Made by a program: the position numbers and the translations under genes
Notes under the pieces: model-generated
Told to the model about the DNA's origin: nothing
Seen by the model: only the letters and a program-made list of their open reading frames with translations
Databases searched by the model: none
Source of the DNA: Parus major
Taxonomy: Eukaryota > Chordata > Aves > Passeriformes > Paridae
Assembly: GCF_001522545.3 (NCBI RefSeq)
Contig: NC_031770.1
Coordinates: 17,524,751-17,588,750 of the forward strand
Reading direction: 5' to 3'
DNA: 64,000 nucleotides
Shown: positions 34,154 to 45,975 of the stretch, in pieces
Layout: every line of letters starts with the position of its first letter
How positions within the stretch are numbered: the stretch's first letter is position 1

Positions 34154-35944
34154 GGCTTTAGGGATGAGCTGCAGACCAATTCTCATTATTTTCTGCAATC
34201 CAGTCTTGATTGCTTTGGTTGAGATGCCGTGGCTGTTTGTTAAAGACAAACTTGTTTTGTGTCTTCATGCATCAGAGATGGCCAAATGGAAGGTACAGAT
34301 TACAGGAGGAGAGTCTGTAGGTGCACACACATGAGGAAGATCTGAAGAAATGTTACTGCTGCTGACACTATGGTATGATGTCATGGACAGAGGATTTCCA
34401 ATAAGCAAATAATGTAAAATACTTCTTGTCATTTATAGTGGGATAAATCAGATAAGAGGCTTTTCAAATTGAAGATGTCCTTTTCATGATCTTTGAACCC
34501 AAATCCTGGAGCCTTAACAAATCTCACTGCAGGCAGGAGCAGCTTTGGAGCACAAACACATCTCCACAGTAGATAAGATTACCCGATTAATTTAAGCTCA
34601 TAAAACAAAGGTCCCATTACTGTAAAAACTTGTCATGGTTGATTTTTGAAGGTCACTTTCTGCTATGGCAACAGAGAAACTGTGCTTGTGAAAGGAAGAA
34701 TCGTGTTTTAATGGGGAGACTACACATAGGCATAAAAAGCTGCTCTGGCATTTGCTGAAGGTACCAGCAGTCCCTTTAGAGAATATTCATGATGGATCCT
34801 TCTTCCCCTGATCTGATCTGACTGGTATCTTTCTCTGGTTATGTTTAGACTTGTTTTGTTTTTGTTTATTTATGATGAAATTGTGCTGTTGCTCAAGTTA
34901 AACACAAAATAACTGGTTAACCTGGGATAGTTGAAGTATTTCTAAAGGATTTACTATTCCTGGTGAAATACATGGGCAATCAGAAACCAGTGCTTTGTCA
35001 TGTCAGGTTGGGATGGACCGCATGAAAGGGAGAGAGCTGTCCACTGATGCACCAGGACTGCTGCTGGTAGCAGGTGTGGGTGGGACTTTCATACAGGGCT
35101 TTTCTTCAGGTATTTTTCTCACATTTTCCATAAGAGGAATTCAATCCTATCTTGAAAGATACGAAAAAAGGAGAAGACGCTGGATGATCTGATGGTTTCA
35201 TTGGATCAGATCCCAGACACAACCCATCAAAAGCTAGGACACACATGCAGATGAAACAATATTTGGGTTCTCTGCTGTTGAATAATTTCGCTTTATGGTG
35301 ATCATATTCATGTCCAAAACATGTTAAAAACTGAAGGTTATAGCAAAATGATTGCTATATATAATTTTAAAACAGAGTAAATAACACATTTTTCTTTATA
35401 TTTGCAATCTGATCTGACTGCTCAGTTAAGGCCAAGTCACACTCTTGAATTTGTTAGGAAGAATTTAATATATGTGAAAGTCCAGAGCTGATCCATAACC
35501 TAAACCCATGTTAAAGTTCCCTGCTAAAAGCATTATTCCTCTGACGATTTACATCACCTGATGGCTTCACAGTGTAGTGGCTGTATTTACAGTGTGTTAC
35601 TCTGCATTAGGTGCTGCCAGCCATCTGTAAAGTGCACTGCAGCTTGTTATCACCTGCTTATGGGCATTAAAAAGACTGATGGTTCAGATTCTCCTATACA
35701 GAGAAGCCCCTTTTTGTCACTCTGTCTGGTTTAAAGGGACTCTGAGCTGCAATTACTATGATCTATTTCTGCTTTATGGTCCATCTGTACTTCTGCACTG
35801 TGTAAAGGATCCCAGCATAAATGAAAAGAGGTTACTGGGAATCTGGTCATGTTCAGCTGGAAGGTGGACCAAAGATCTCTGGAAAATATTCATAGTAATG
35901 CACTGATCTACTGTGAACACTGTCCCTTAAATTCGTAATCTATC
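34154..35944. other. Unique non-coding DNA
   Basis: Nothing recognised; open frames are 75 codons or fewer. Confidence 0.55.
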
Positions 35945-36050
35945 TTGCCTGCCTTGCAGATGAGGAACCCAGTGCACAGAGGGAATAGATGATGTGCCTG
36001 CTGTGTGCAGCAGAACCTGAGCCCTGTTGCCAGAACCAAGCAGAAGGATT
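35945..36050 (+). mobile_element. Ancient SINE relic (MIR-like, 3' half)
   Basis: 'gccttgcagatgaggaaccc' followed by 'agtgcacagagggaatagat' and, further on, 'cagaacctgagccc' tracks the MIR/AmnSINE phrase order ('ttacagatgaggaaactgaggcacagagaggttaagt...gcagagccgggaacc'). It is highly diverged and short, and the family assignment is tentative. Confidence 0.4.
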
Positions 36051-37569
36051 TATATCTTTGAGGATGAAGGCACATGTGCAGAATGAAGGATTTTTTTAGC
36101 AGAAAGCAGATTTTTTTTCCCACTGAACTCCCTTCAGAGGGAAGTAAATCTGATCAGAGTGCGCTTTGGGACCATCAGAGGACAGAGTTGTGGAATGCTA
36201 TAGGACAACCCTCTTGCTGATTCCCTGGCACTGCAGCCTTTCATGTCCTGGGAATGAGGAACATTCTGCATGGCTGTTTGCCCTGGAAATGCTGGGGTCT
36301 TGGAGCCTGAACTCCCAAACAGCAGGGAATGTAGGGGCTGCCAGAAATTTGCTAACAAACCAAGCCTTTAAATTTTTGAATGGAAATTGCCCGTTAGCTA
36401 TGGTTGCATTGGCAAAACATGTCCATTTATGCTAAAGATTTGTTAATTTGCTGAAATCTGATAAAATGAGAAGTTTCTCAAATTATCCTATTGGTGTTGC
36501 TCTCAGCACTCACTTCCTGGACTTAATCACCCAAGAGTCCTTGTCTCTCTGTCTCTCTTGCTTTTGGCTCCTGCATGCAGAGGGGAAATGCTTCCGCCGC
36601 TAACTGATTTTTTTCTTTTTTTTCTGCTTCTTTATCTCCTTTAATAGGTTGCTGGAGCAAAATTGCCAAATTTCAGCACTCACTGATCATTACTCCATCA
36701 TATCCCTCAGCTGCAAGGAACCATGTCCCCACTGTACTGTGGCAGGAGAGTTGTAAATGAAATGCTTTGAACATAGCATTGGTGTTTCTGGAAATTGTCA
36801 CATGCCTTGGTGACTGTGACTCTTGGGGGATAACAGCAGTGGTGTAGAAACATTTACAGCTAACTGTGCACCCATATGGAGAATTCCCTGTGATGCTGCT
36901 GATGGATCACAGTGTGTCATGTCTGCAGTGCTTCACACAGGAGACCACAGTCAGGGGACGTGGGAACAGCAGTTTGAACATTTTTGTTGTTTGTTTTCAA
37001 GAGGTTGGTTGCCAGATCTGAAGCGTCCCAGGTTGGAGCCAGCTCACCCTGTCTGGGGACTGTCTCCATGCCCATGTTGCCAATGTGCCACAGTGCTGCT
37101 CTGCCCTGCCTGGGGTGCAAGGGCCCTGTAAGGGACTGTGGGTGTGGGCATAGGGAAGGGGAAAGGTCAGGAAGAACAAACAGAATGCACAGAATGAAGC
37201 CCCACTGCATCTCATTCTTTTCCTTTCACTTTGGCTAGTGGTGCAAGTTAAAGCCACATCTACTCCTCTGTCCTCAAAATTTTTAACTTAGGCCAGAACT
37301 GGAGAGCAGAGTGTGATCCGGTATTTTTCTTTGTTGCACTTGGAATGCCCTAACTCGTATGTTTATTGTCACTTTATACACAAAACCAAAGAGAGGTAGG
37401 AGATTATCTGTCTGGAAATGCCTATTTTGAAATAATAACATTCTTCTTCTGTGTTTGCCTGTGGTGCTCTCTATTAAGGATGATATAGAATAAAACTTTT
37501 CAGGACAGTCATTTGGGGATACTTGTGTCTCAGCAGCACTTGAAGAGGCAAATCAAATGTTTGCAATGA
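36051..37569. other. Unique non-coding DNA
   Basis: A long pyrimidine tract ending in 'ctttatctcctttaatag' (AG at 36647-36648) is a strong acceptor-like site, but I see no convincing donor within about 150 bases, so no exon is called. Overlapping open frames near 36823-37257 on both strands reflect a mild rise in GC. Confidence 0.5.
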
Positions 37570-37795
37570 CTGGGAAAGGCACAGAGAGCAAAATTGAAAA
37601 TGTCACTATGCCACTGCATAGATCCGTGAGTCACACAAGCTTTGATTATACTGTGCTGTTTCCCTCATTTCTAAAGGATATATCAAAGCTAAAAAAGGTT
37701 CAGAGAAGGGCAGCAAGTATGAAAGTAGATATGGAATAGCTTCTGTGCAAGGAGTGACTCAGAAGACAGTGTCTTTTCAGTGTGGAAGCAGGAAG
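37570..37795 (+). mobile_element. Old CR1-L-like LINE fragment
   Basis: 'gtcactatgccactgcatag', 'tctaaaggatatatcaaagc', 'aaaaggttcagagaagggca', 'tatggaatagcttctgtgca' and 'gtgtcttttcagtgtggaag' occur in the order found in older CR1 lineages, within the ORF2 C-terminal coding region. The plus-strand translation retains Lys-Val-Gln-Arg-Arg-Ala-Ala, the same block seen in the younger CR1 copies. It is heavily decayed and clearly older than the copies at 33312 and 44205. Confidence 0.65.
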
Positions 37796-37897
37796 AGATA
37801 GGTAAATAGGTAAATAATGGCTGGGTGACTGGCTAGGTTGTCTGGGTCCTGGTGGCACGTGAAGCCAGAACCTGCCAGCCCTGGCTGAAGTAGGAAC

Positions 37898-37927
37898 TTG
37901 ATTGATTGACTGATTGATTGATTGATT
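37898..37927. repeat. (TTGA)n microsatellite
   Basis: About seven TTGA/TGAT tetramers with one interruption (TTGACTGA). Confidence 0.85.
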
Positions 37928-39419
37928 TCTTCTCTGTGCTGAGGTGCCACAGGAAACTCTGAAGTACTGCTTAGGTGCTGTAGCAGCTGGAGTCCAGTTC
38001 TGTGTTTGCAGAACTCCTGTAAAAGTGCAAAGCCTCCTGCTGTTACAGCTTGTTCTCTGGCTGCTCGGACAGGGAGGTTATGGATATGAATTGCAGACAC
38101 AGCTGGAGGCAACATGACCATTTGCTTTTATCCCTGCCAGTTCTTTTCCTTTTTTTTTTTTTTGTTGCAAATTGTGCTGGTAAGTCCCTGCAGGCAATTA
38201 CACCTGTATGTGGCCAGTGTAAACAAAGTGGAAGGTCACTGAGGTGGAACATAAGGTGAACTGAGACAGAGGTATTTTTTCTGCATTTTATGGGTATGAT
38301 TGCCTCTGGTTCACAAGGGAGATTGGTTCATGCTGTAATCAGCAGTGAGCTCTTCCTTGCATCCTATTACCAGTCCTTCACAGCAATGATTTTCTTGCTT
38401 ATTTCTCTTTTTGTTATTAATATCTGCATTTTTCAGCTTATGACTTGGAATTTTGGAATCTTCAAAGGTCCTTGACTGTTTTTGCTTCATGGCCTGCCTC
38501 TCAGAATTGCTGAGTCTTAGAAGCTGCTCTTGAGCCCAGTGGGAGATTTTGTTGCCCATAATTTCTGAAATTATGTTACTTCCCAGAAGTTGTGATGCCT
38601 TCTGCCACTGCAGCATGCTCTGTTTTTTAAACAGCATTTTTCCCACAGGGAATGTAGGTTGCAGTTACCCACAAAGCTCCATCTCATGGTGTAGCAGACA
38701 TCATTTATTGCTTCAGTGGTCTGGTTGAAGGGTGCTGCTATCACATCTACTCAGGCCCATGTTACAAACCTGGGAAATGACTTGATTTTCCCTCAGTTTT
38801 AAGGTTACATCTGTATTTTGGAAAAAGTATGGGAAAATGGCTCTGTAAAAATAAATGTCACGGGGAAGGATGTATAATGATCAGGTAGGGTAAATCCAGC
38901 TCTCTTACTCCACAGCATTTGGGACAGTTCTAATTATCACTGTCAAGATCTGTTGCAGGGTCAGTGCTGTGCTTAGCTCCTGCTCTGTTCTGCCATGGCC
39001 ACATAACAAGGGAAGCATCTCAGAGAGAGCAGAGTGTCCAACAGTACTGAAAGACAGCTGGTCCCAGTGCTGCCCATTTGATCCCTGAGTAGCAGCACAG
39101 CTTACGGACACCACACGCCTGCCATCGGGCACTGCAGCCCTGCAGTGTCCCGAGTGTCCCTTATTTTGCTTTTGACAGAGCAGCTGTCTCTTCTCCTGTC
39201 TGAAAAAAATAGCTCTTGCCCTGATTAATAAACATGCAGTGAAGCCACCTGAACATTTAGGGGGAATATCTTTTTTGCACTTCCCCACCTGCATCCCCGC
39301 TGCTTAACAACATCACTGAGCTGCATTCTGTCCTTCCCCTTCCCTATGCATTTGAAACAGCTCTCCCTGGGTAGCTGCAAACTCCTCTCTTTTCAGCAGA
39401 TGAATAAAACATCACGGCC

Positions 39420-39429
39420 TTACGTCACT
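39420..39429. promoter_or_regulatory. CRE-like site in a CpG-bearing pocket
   Basis: 'ttacgtcact' contains TTACGTCA, the reverse complement of TGACGTAA, a common CREB/ATF/PAR-bZIP site. About 70 bases on, 'ctgcgacgtgcgtcactaat' adds three more CpGs and a second CGTCA half-site. The cluster stands out from the CpG-poor surroundings, but this is motif evidence only. Confidence 0.25.
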
Positions 39430-42400
39430 GTAAAACCTGCCTGGCTGTGCTTTTTTAATCCTCTGCTTATTTATTTACTTATCTGCGACGTGCGTCACTA
39501 ATAAAATTTAAATGTTATGTTAAAGACTGATGTTAGGAAGGTTTGGTTTTTTTCCCCCCTTATTGACTGGCTCCTGGATACCACAGGGAAATATTACAGC
39601 ATATATTTTATTATTCAAGATGATGCTGACGTAGAAGTTCCCTGATTCATCTTTCACCATTTCTCTGACACTCAAGAAATTTCTTGCCTGCAGCCAGTGT
39701 GATAAACCTTAAAGAGTTATTTTTACAATGTATGAGATTATAGAAATACATTATTATAAACCAGTGATGTTTTTTGGTTAGATAATGTAACTCATGGTGC
39801 CAGAGTGAGTGAGTCTGTGCTCCTAGGCTTTGAAATGTTGAACATTGTAATTTGGAAAGGGAGAGTTTTTATTACTGTTTCATTACCACTGTACCTCAGA
39901 TGTGAGGAATGAGTCACAATGAGTTTCTTAGGATGTGCTTGTTTTTGTCAACAAAAGCAAAACATGGTTCATCATGGCAAAGGCAGACTGACCCAAAGGC
40001 CTTAGTCCCTATTTGAGAGCAGGGTGATGAATCTGATAGAGAGTTTATACATACTTTAATAAGGATGTATGGCTGATGTCAGACGGAATCTCCTCTGGTT
40101 GCAGAATTCAGGAAGTTCATGTGTTGTTAATGGTTTGGGTTAGAGTGCTTTTATTTTTGGCTGAAGGTTTGTAAATGTTTTGATGGAAATTTTCTCTCTT
40201 GTGCCATCCAAATTTCATCACCAGGTGCACTTGACTTCTCTTTGCGAGTGTCTAAGTCATGAAAAAATTCGGAGAATGAGCTTCTGATCATATGGAAATC
40301 AATGAAAATGTCCTGTTGCCTGCAGGGATACAGATGTTCCACTTGTATGCATCTCCATATCTTACACCAAGTAATCACAGGTTTTGTTCAGCCATTTACT
40401 GTAGTTTTCTTGTCCTGGTTTTTTGCTGTTTCTTTGTCATTCTGCCCATTTGGTCTGTCCTAAAAGTAGGTTTATATATTTTATGGCATATTCTGTGTCT
40501 TTCCAGGGACGTTCTAGTCCAGCTTTGTCCTAGATAACGTAAAATTTAGGTAGGAGATCCAGTTTCAAAAACCTCAATTAGTAGAAGTCCAGGCTATACA
40601 TGTTCCAATAATCAGGGAGGAAAAATTTTACTGAGACACATAGAGCTGCAAAAAATGTAATGATGCTGTCCAGATTTGGGTCTGACCCCTCAAGGCCTTC
40701 CAAAACATAGTTTGTGTTGCTTTTGACACTGTAAAAAAATTTGTGTATGTGAGTATGTGTGTGGCAAAAGGCAGGTTTTGGCCCTAAATATATCAAGGTC
40801 ATTTACCAAAAGGGTGGTGTTAAATCCTTTGGGAAATGCAGGCATGAGCCAACACAGGAGGGACAAAGCAGAGCAGCTGGTGGCTAGGCTGAGGGATCTT
40901 GCCTAGCTTCCAAAGTAATTTGGACACAGAGGAAAATTCCCAGATTACTGTACCAACATTAGGGTGGAGGCAATTGGAGCACAGCCCTTTCTGCTGAGTG
41001 CAGCCCTGCTCTTTGTGTATGTATTAAGTTGTGGGGTTTATTAATGTTAGACTTTGAAAACACTTGGCCTGGCAATGTGTTTTTGTAAGCTGTGGAGACG
41101 TTTAAACTGAGGCCAAGCAAACAAGTGAAGTGCAATGAGAGTTTTGTTGGACCAGGTCCAATTTGATAAGAAGAATGAGATGACTAAGCATGTACTGAGC
41201 TTTAATGCTACTCAGTGCATCATCATTTCAGTTGTGTCAATGTTTCCATTATAAATACCTCTTCTCAGGGGAACTCAGCTACACATCTCGTTTGGGGCTG
41301 GAAAATTCCATTTAGAGAATGTTATTAATTATTTAAAAATACACATTTGCTTTTTAGGTCAAGATTTTTGAAGTAGTGATGTGCAGTGCTCAGCTGGAGA
41401 CAATTCAGAGGCCTGGTTTTCAGGTGGTCACTAATGAGAAAAATAATCCTCCCTCTCTGCCCATCCCATTTTCAGATGCAGCTGCTCTAGTTAAATTTCT
41501 GGAGTATTTGTAACTGTTCTATTTTTTCTTCCTCTCTTACTTCTTGATCATGACCAGAACCTAGAGATGGGTGGCTTGATTTACTTTTCATTAAGAAATA
41601 AAAGGCCTAAGATCAGAATGTGGCTTGGAGTTATATTTGAACTTACTGTATAAAATGAATGGGGATCACTCTCATGTCCCTTCTGCTGCCATTTGCCACT
41701 TCTGCCTGACTGTGCTAAGGCAGTGGTGCCTGTTTTGTTAGCTGTGTCCATTTGACATGAGTCGTGCCAAACACCAGGGTCTCCCAAGCCTTGTGCAGGT
41801 TGGTCAAGGCTTGTGTTGTTCTTCCAGATCTGTGTGTATGTCCATGTGCTCCCTCACAAAGGGGTGACTGCCCACAGACAGCACTGCCAGCACTGAGGTT
41901 TTGTACCTTCTCACCTCTTTGTGTTCCAGACCAAAAGGACAAGCCCAAGAAGGGAGGGGAATTGCATAAGTGCTTGTTTCTGGCAGCACAGCATGTAGCT
42001 GGGCACGTGGCAGGCACAGCTAAATACCAGTGTCTGGTCAAACCATTACAGCTGGTTAGGTTACCACGCAGTATGTAACTGGAGAATCATTTCTCTGGCT
42101 CTGGGTGAGCAGGAAACCCCCTGGCAGACAGTGGCACTGTGGGATAAGCTACAAAGAACTCAGTGGAACTGATTTTATGACATGCATCACATATTTTTCC
42201 CAAGCAGTACAGAAAGGCTGTAACTCCAAACCACCAGAAACAGCCCAGGCAGTGGTTCTTTGTGTGCAGCAGAAGCAGATTAGCAGATGGCATTTTCTGT
42301 CCTTAATCTACAAAGCACATTGAAAATTCAGAAACAGATCTAAGTGCCTTTAAAAAGACAACATTGTGCCTGGTAAAGCGTCTGTCTCTTTGCTCAATGG

Positions 42401-44204
42401 CATTTACTTAAAAGAAAGTGCTAGAAGAAGTCATTAGCCAATATTTTTAGGAGCAGCCACATCCAAAAGTTCAATACACTAGAAAAAGTTCAGGGTAGCT
42501 GTAAAAGGAATATTTGCAGCTTGACAGATGAGTCTGTAGGATGCTATTTTGCAGTGAGCTTTGAGACCAGAGTAGCAGTAGTAGTTGCTTTCATGTCCCA
42601 TACTGTGAACTCGATGCCCAAGCATTGACACAGCTGTCTCCCTTTTTTTTTTTTTATGGCTTCAACAGTCTAATATAAAACTAGTGGTGAGATTTTATCA
42701 ATTCTGATAATAAAAATAACACATGGGTTTTTGCAGTGTGCTTTTCTTGTCTTGTGTGCGTTCTGGAAATCTGTCTGTAGCAGTATCCTTTACAAACTGT
42801 GGCCAGGGAGAATTTTGAGGCTACTGAAAGTAAAAGATGGGTACTGTATGATTTGTTTCTTTCAGTAGCTGAATTAGACTGATACATTTTCCAAATCTAG
42901 CGATTTCCTGTATTTCAAGGTAATACCTAACGGAAAATGCAATGTATTGCTCATCATGGGCAGTGTGCTATGAGAAGCCCTGTGACAGGGAAGTGCAGGA
43001 TGTCACTCCTTGGAATGTCAAGGGGTTGATGGGCAAGACCTGTCTCAGCTTGAGAGCCAAGAGGAAGCTTGAGTCAAGACAGCTGAGGGCAACCCATGCA
43101 CAAGGGATGAGGTGTAAAGTTAGCTAAGAGCAGGTGGGAAATGTTGCTGTCCTATGTCGATGGGAGCAGGTCAATGTGCTGAGAAGTCCTGAGATCAAAA
43201 TCCCTTTCTTCCTTCTGGTCTTGGTACCTTTGACTCTCAGTCACACAGGATGGTCACCCAGAATGGTGAAGAACACAATGTAAAATGCTGTTGCAGTTTA
43301 TTATGCTGCTAATGGGTAAACTAGAATCCTTTGTCACAAACAGCAAAAAGCCATTTGAATCAGAATCATGAACCAAAGGCTATCTAAACCCTTGCAAGCT
43401 TGTCTCTTCTAAATTTGAAAAAGCATTTCTCATTTTGACTCACAGTCTATGCAGGGAACTTCTTTAGTTATTCCTGAGAATAATTATCTATATTTAGGAG
43501 GCAAGTCTTTGATTTTCCTATGAAATAGGAACTGGTTTTGGAATTGGAATGGCAAGTCTCTGACATTTTGCTTCAAGGACATTTCAGTCTCAGTTTTTCC
43601 AGATGTAACCCAATGCACTCAGAGTTGGAGAAAATTTATTTTTATCTTTAGTACCAGTGGTTTAGCTAGTCAATGCAGGTTTCAAATTGCTTTATTCTTG
43701 CAAATGTTCAGCAGGACTAGATGGCTCGAACTCTTCTCATTTTGATTTAGGTGGGTTGCTCTTTAACTCAGCAATATAATAAAAATTGTCAGCTGCTTGA
43801 TGATTTGTCTTCAGATGACCAGTTTGGGATTAGTCCTATAATATGTTAAGAGAAAGTATTCTTAAGTTATAAATTGTATAAAGAAAAGATGTCTTAGTGG
43901 TGCTAGGCCCATGTTTGCACTGAAAATTGTCAGCATCCATTATATGCTTTATTGCTTAGATAAATGCATTATTTAGGACTGTAACATGGTTCTTGTGGTT
44001 TGAGAGTACGTTTATTTAAGTGGTGCATGTGGAGCTGTAACTCCTGACAGAGACTTTTTGCCTAAGCAAGGCATCAGGGGAAGTAATTGCTGGACTGAGT
44101 AGTGAGCTGATCATACAAATCAAAATGAAGAACTACTCATGAAAACTTTTTTTATTCTCTTTCTCAGGAAGTGCATGAGAGGTAATACTGTGTGAGATTG
44201 GTGT

Positions 44205-44962
44205 CTGAAGCTGTGGAGCAGGAACTGAAATTCAGCAGAGACAAATGCAGGGTCCTGCACCTGTGGAGGAACACCCCCAGGCACCAGCAGAGGCTGGGGA
44301 CCCACCTGCTGGGGAGCAGCTCTGTGGAGAAGGACCTGGGGGTCCTGGAGGACAGCAGGAGCCAGCAGTGCCCGTGTGGCCAAGAAAACCAAAGGTATCC
44401 TGGGGTGCATTAGGAAGAGCAGTGCCAGCAGGTCAAGGTGCGCCATCCTGGCCCTCTGCTCAGCCCTGGTGAGGCACATCTGGAGTGCAGTGTCCAGTTC
44501 TGGGCTCCTCAGTACAAGAGAGACACAGAGCTCCTGGAGCAGGTCCAGTGGAGGGCTATGAAGACGATCAAGGGACTGGAGCATCTCCCTTCTGAGGAAA
44601 GGCCTCGAGAAGAGATGGTGGAGAGGGGACATTATCAATGCCTGTCTGTATCTGAAGGGAGAGTGCCAAGAGGAAGGGTTCAGGCTTTTCTTTTACCAAG
44701 CAACAGAACAGGAGGCAATAGGCAGAAATTGATGCACAGGACATTCCACTTGAATATGAGGGAGAACTTTACTGTGCAGGTGACCATGCACTGGAACAGG
44801 TTGTTCAGAGAGGTTGTGGAGTCTCCCTCACTGAAGATAGTGAAAAACCCTGACACAATCCTGTGCCATCTGCTCTGGGATGACCCTGCTTGAGCAGAGA
44901 AATTCAGCCAGATGACCCACTGTAGTCCTCTCCAGCCTGACCCATTCTGTGTGATTTTTGTG
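44205..44962 (+). mobile_element. CR1 LINE, 5'-truncated copy
   Basis: This is about 760 bp of CR1 3' sequence on the plus strand. It starts within ORF2 ('gcagggtcctgcacctgtgg'), passes through 'ctctgtggagaaggacctgg', 'gcatcctggggtgcatta'-like and 'gtgtccagttctgggctcct' segments, and reaches the 3' end ('cctctccagcctgacccatt', then 'tctgtgtgat'). ORF2 is split over three frames (44192-44413, 44376-44561 and 44438-44893), so it carries at least two frameshifts. It also lacks part of the usual spacer before 'gtgtggccaag'. It is inactive. Confidence 0.93.
44438..44893 (+). pseudogene. CR1 ORF2 C-terminal remnant (frameshifted)
   Basis: A 151-codon frame containing the CR1 ORF2 C-terminal phrases [19 protein letters not shown] and [16 protein letters not shown], followed by '[15 protein letters not shown]'-type residues that normally lie in or next to the 3' untranslated part. 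The polymerase and endonuclease domains are absent. Upstream coding continues in two other frames, which shows frameshifting indels. It is retrotransposon debris, not a host gene. Confidence 0.85.
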
Positions 44963-45749
44963 ACCCTAAACAAAACAAGACCATGTGCATATAAAGTGGT
45001 GTTCCTGTGGTTTTCACTTGGCTGCTGAAGCAGATAACTAACTTCTCCAGAGAGCTGGGAGTCTGGGGTTGCCCCTGGTGGGCTTGCAACACCGGAGAGG
45101 TTTTAGGAAGAGAAAAAGGCAGCCCTAAGGAATTGTCTCCAGAGAGCAAGGTGTTCACAGTACCCTGAGAAAGGCTAAAACAACCATTGGTATGCAATAT
45201 CAAATAGTCAAGTCTTAGTGAACTTAATCTAGGAGACAAGTGGGAATGGTGGAGTCCTGATCTTGTCATTCAAGAGTAAAGACATCACAAAAAGGTAGGC
45301 AGAGAAATACCCAAACTGTGGGCAGCAGAATGAGAGGTGTGGGAACTGATTCTGTTTTATTTCAAATGCAAGCAGAATGCCCCACAGAGGGTAACACAGA
45401 GCACCAGGGTCTCTTTCAGTGCTCTGTGGCCCCAGCAGCCCTAATAAACAGTGACTATAGGCTGGCAAGGTGTGACCAAGGACAGTAGCCACCCTGCAGG
45501 ATGGAGAAGCAACAGAGACCCCCACAGAGAGCATCCATGGGATTTCAAGGGGGAAAGGCTTTCGGGAAGAACTTAGAAAATCTCCAGTTTGCTAAATTTT
45601 ACAAATTACTGGATCTGTTCAGTGTCTCGTTTCCCTTCTGTTTAATGAAGGGAAAGATGCACGTTTTGGCATGTTCCTGTCATGTGTTTTTGATAGATAT
45701 GAGTCTTTAAAAATGACTGGAAAGGGAAGGGAGATTAGAAAAATCAGCT
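44963..45749. other. Unique non-coding DNA
   Basis: Nothing recognised. Two overlapping minus-strand open frames of 101 and 121 codons have no domain, and the upstream one runs into the CR1 tail. Confidence 0.5.
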
Positions 45750-45975
45750 GGGAATTAATTCTGTGTTCTGTTTCTGCTTCTGTCACTGGCTTTCTACATG
45801 ACCCCAAATGAATAATTTTATATGTAATTTCCATAAGAATAAGTAGGAGAAGCCAGACCCTCATTGCTCAGAGTTAATGTGAGAGTAATGCTCTCCTTCC
45901 ACACTATTTAGCTTAGTCATGCCTCGGGGCAGGCAGGGACCATCTCACAGAACATGTTTGTCAAGGGTACTCTTA
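45750..45975 (+). mobile_element. Ancient SINE relic, nearly full length (MIR/AmnSINE-like)
   Basis: The 5' part ('gttctgtttctgcttctgtc' then 'actggctttctacatgaccc') matches the 'ctctgccactggctttctgtgtgacc' segment of amniote SINEs. About 130 bases later the tail 'cggggcaggcagggaccatc' then 'tcacagaacatgtttgt' matches the 'ggggcagggactgtctc...gtgtttgtacag' 3' segment. The two halves have the right order, strand and spacing, which supports a single old insertion with a decayed centre. Confidence 0.5.

Larger units (their letters stand above)
37796..44204. other. Long unique non-coding stretch
   Basis: About 6.4 kb with only a TTGA microsatellite (37898-37927) and a CRE-like site (39420-39429). 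Open frames of up to 129 codons overlap on both strands and show no domains. Confidence 0.55.

Noticed and set aside
36600..36760. Strong pyrimidine-tract acceptor near 36648 with a short open frame (ends Val-Ala-Gly-Glu-Leu-stop)
   Set aside because: No donor and no nearby AATAAA polyadenylation signal, so neither an internal nor a terminal exon is supported.
44120..44638. 172-codon minus-strand frame
   Set aside because: It is antisense to the CR1 ORF2 remnant; the real (dead) coding strand is plus.
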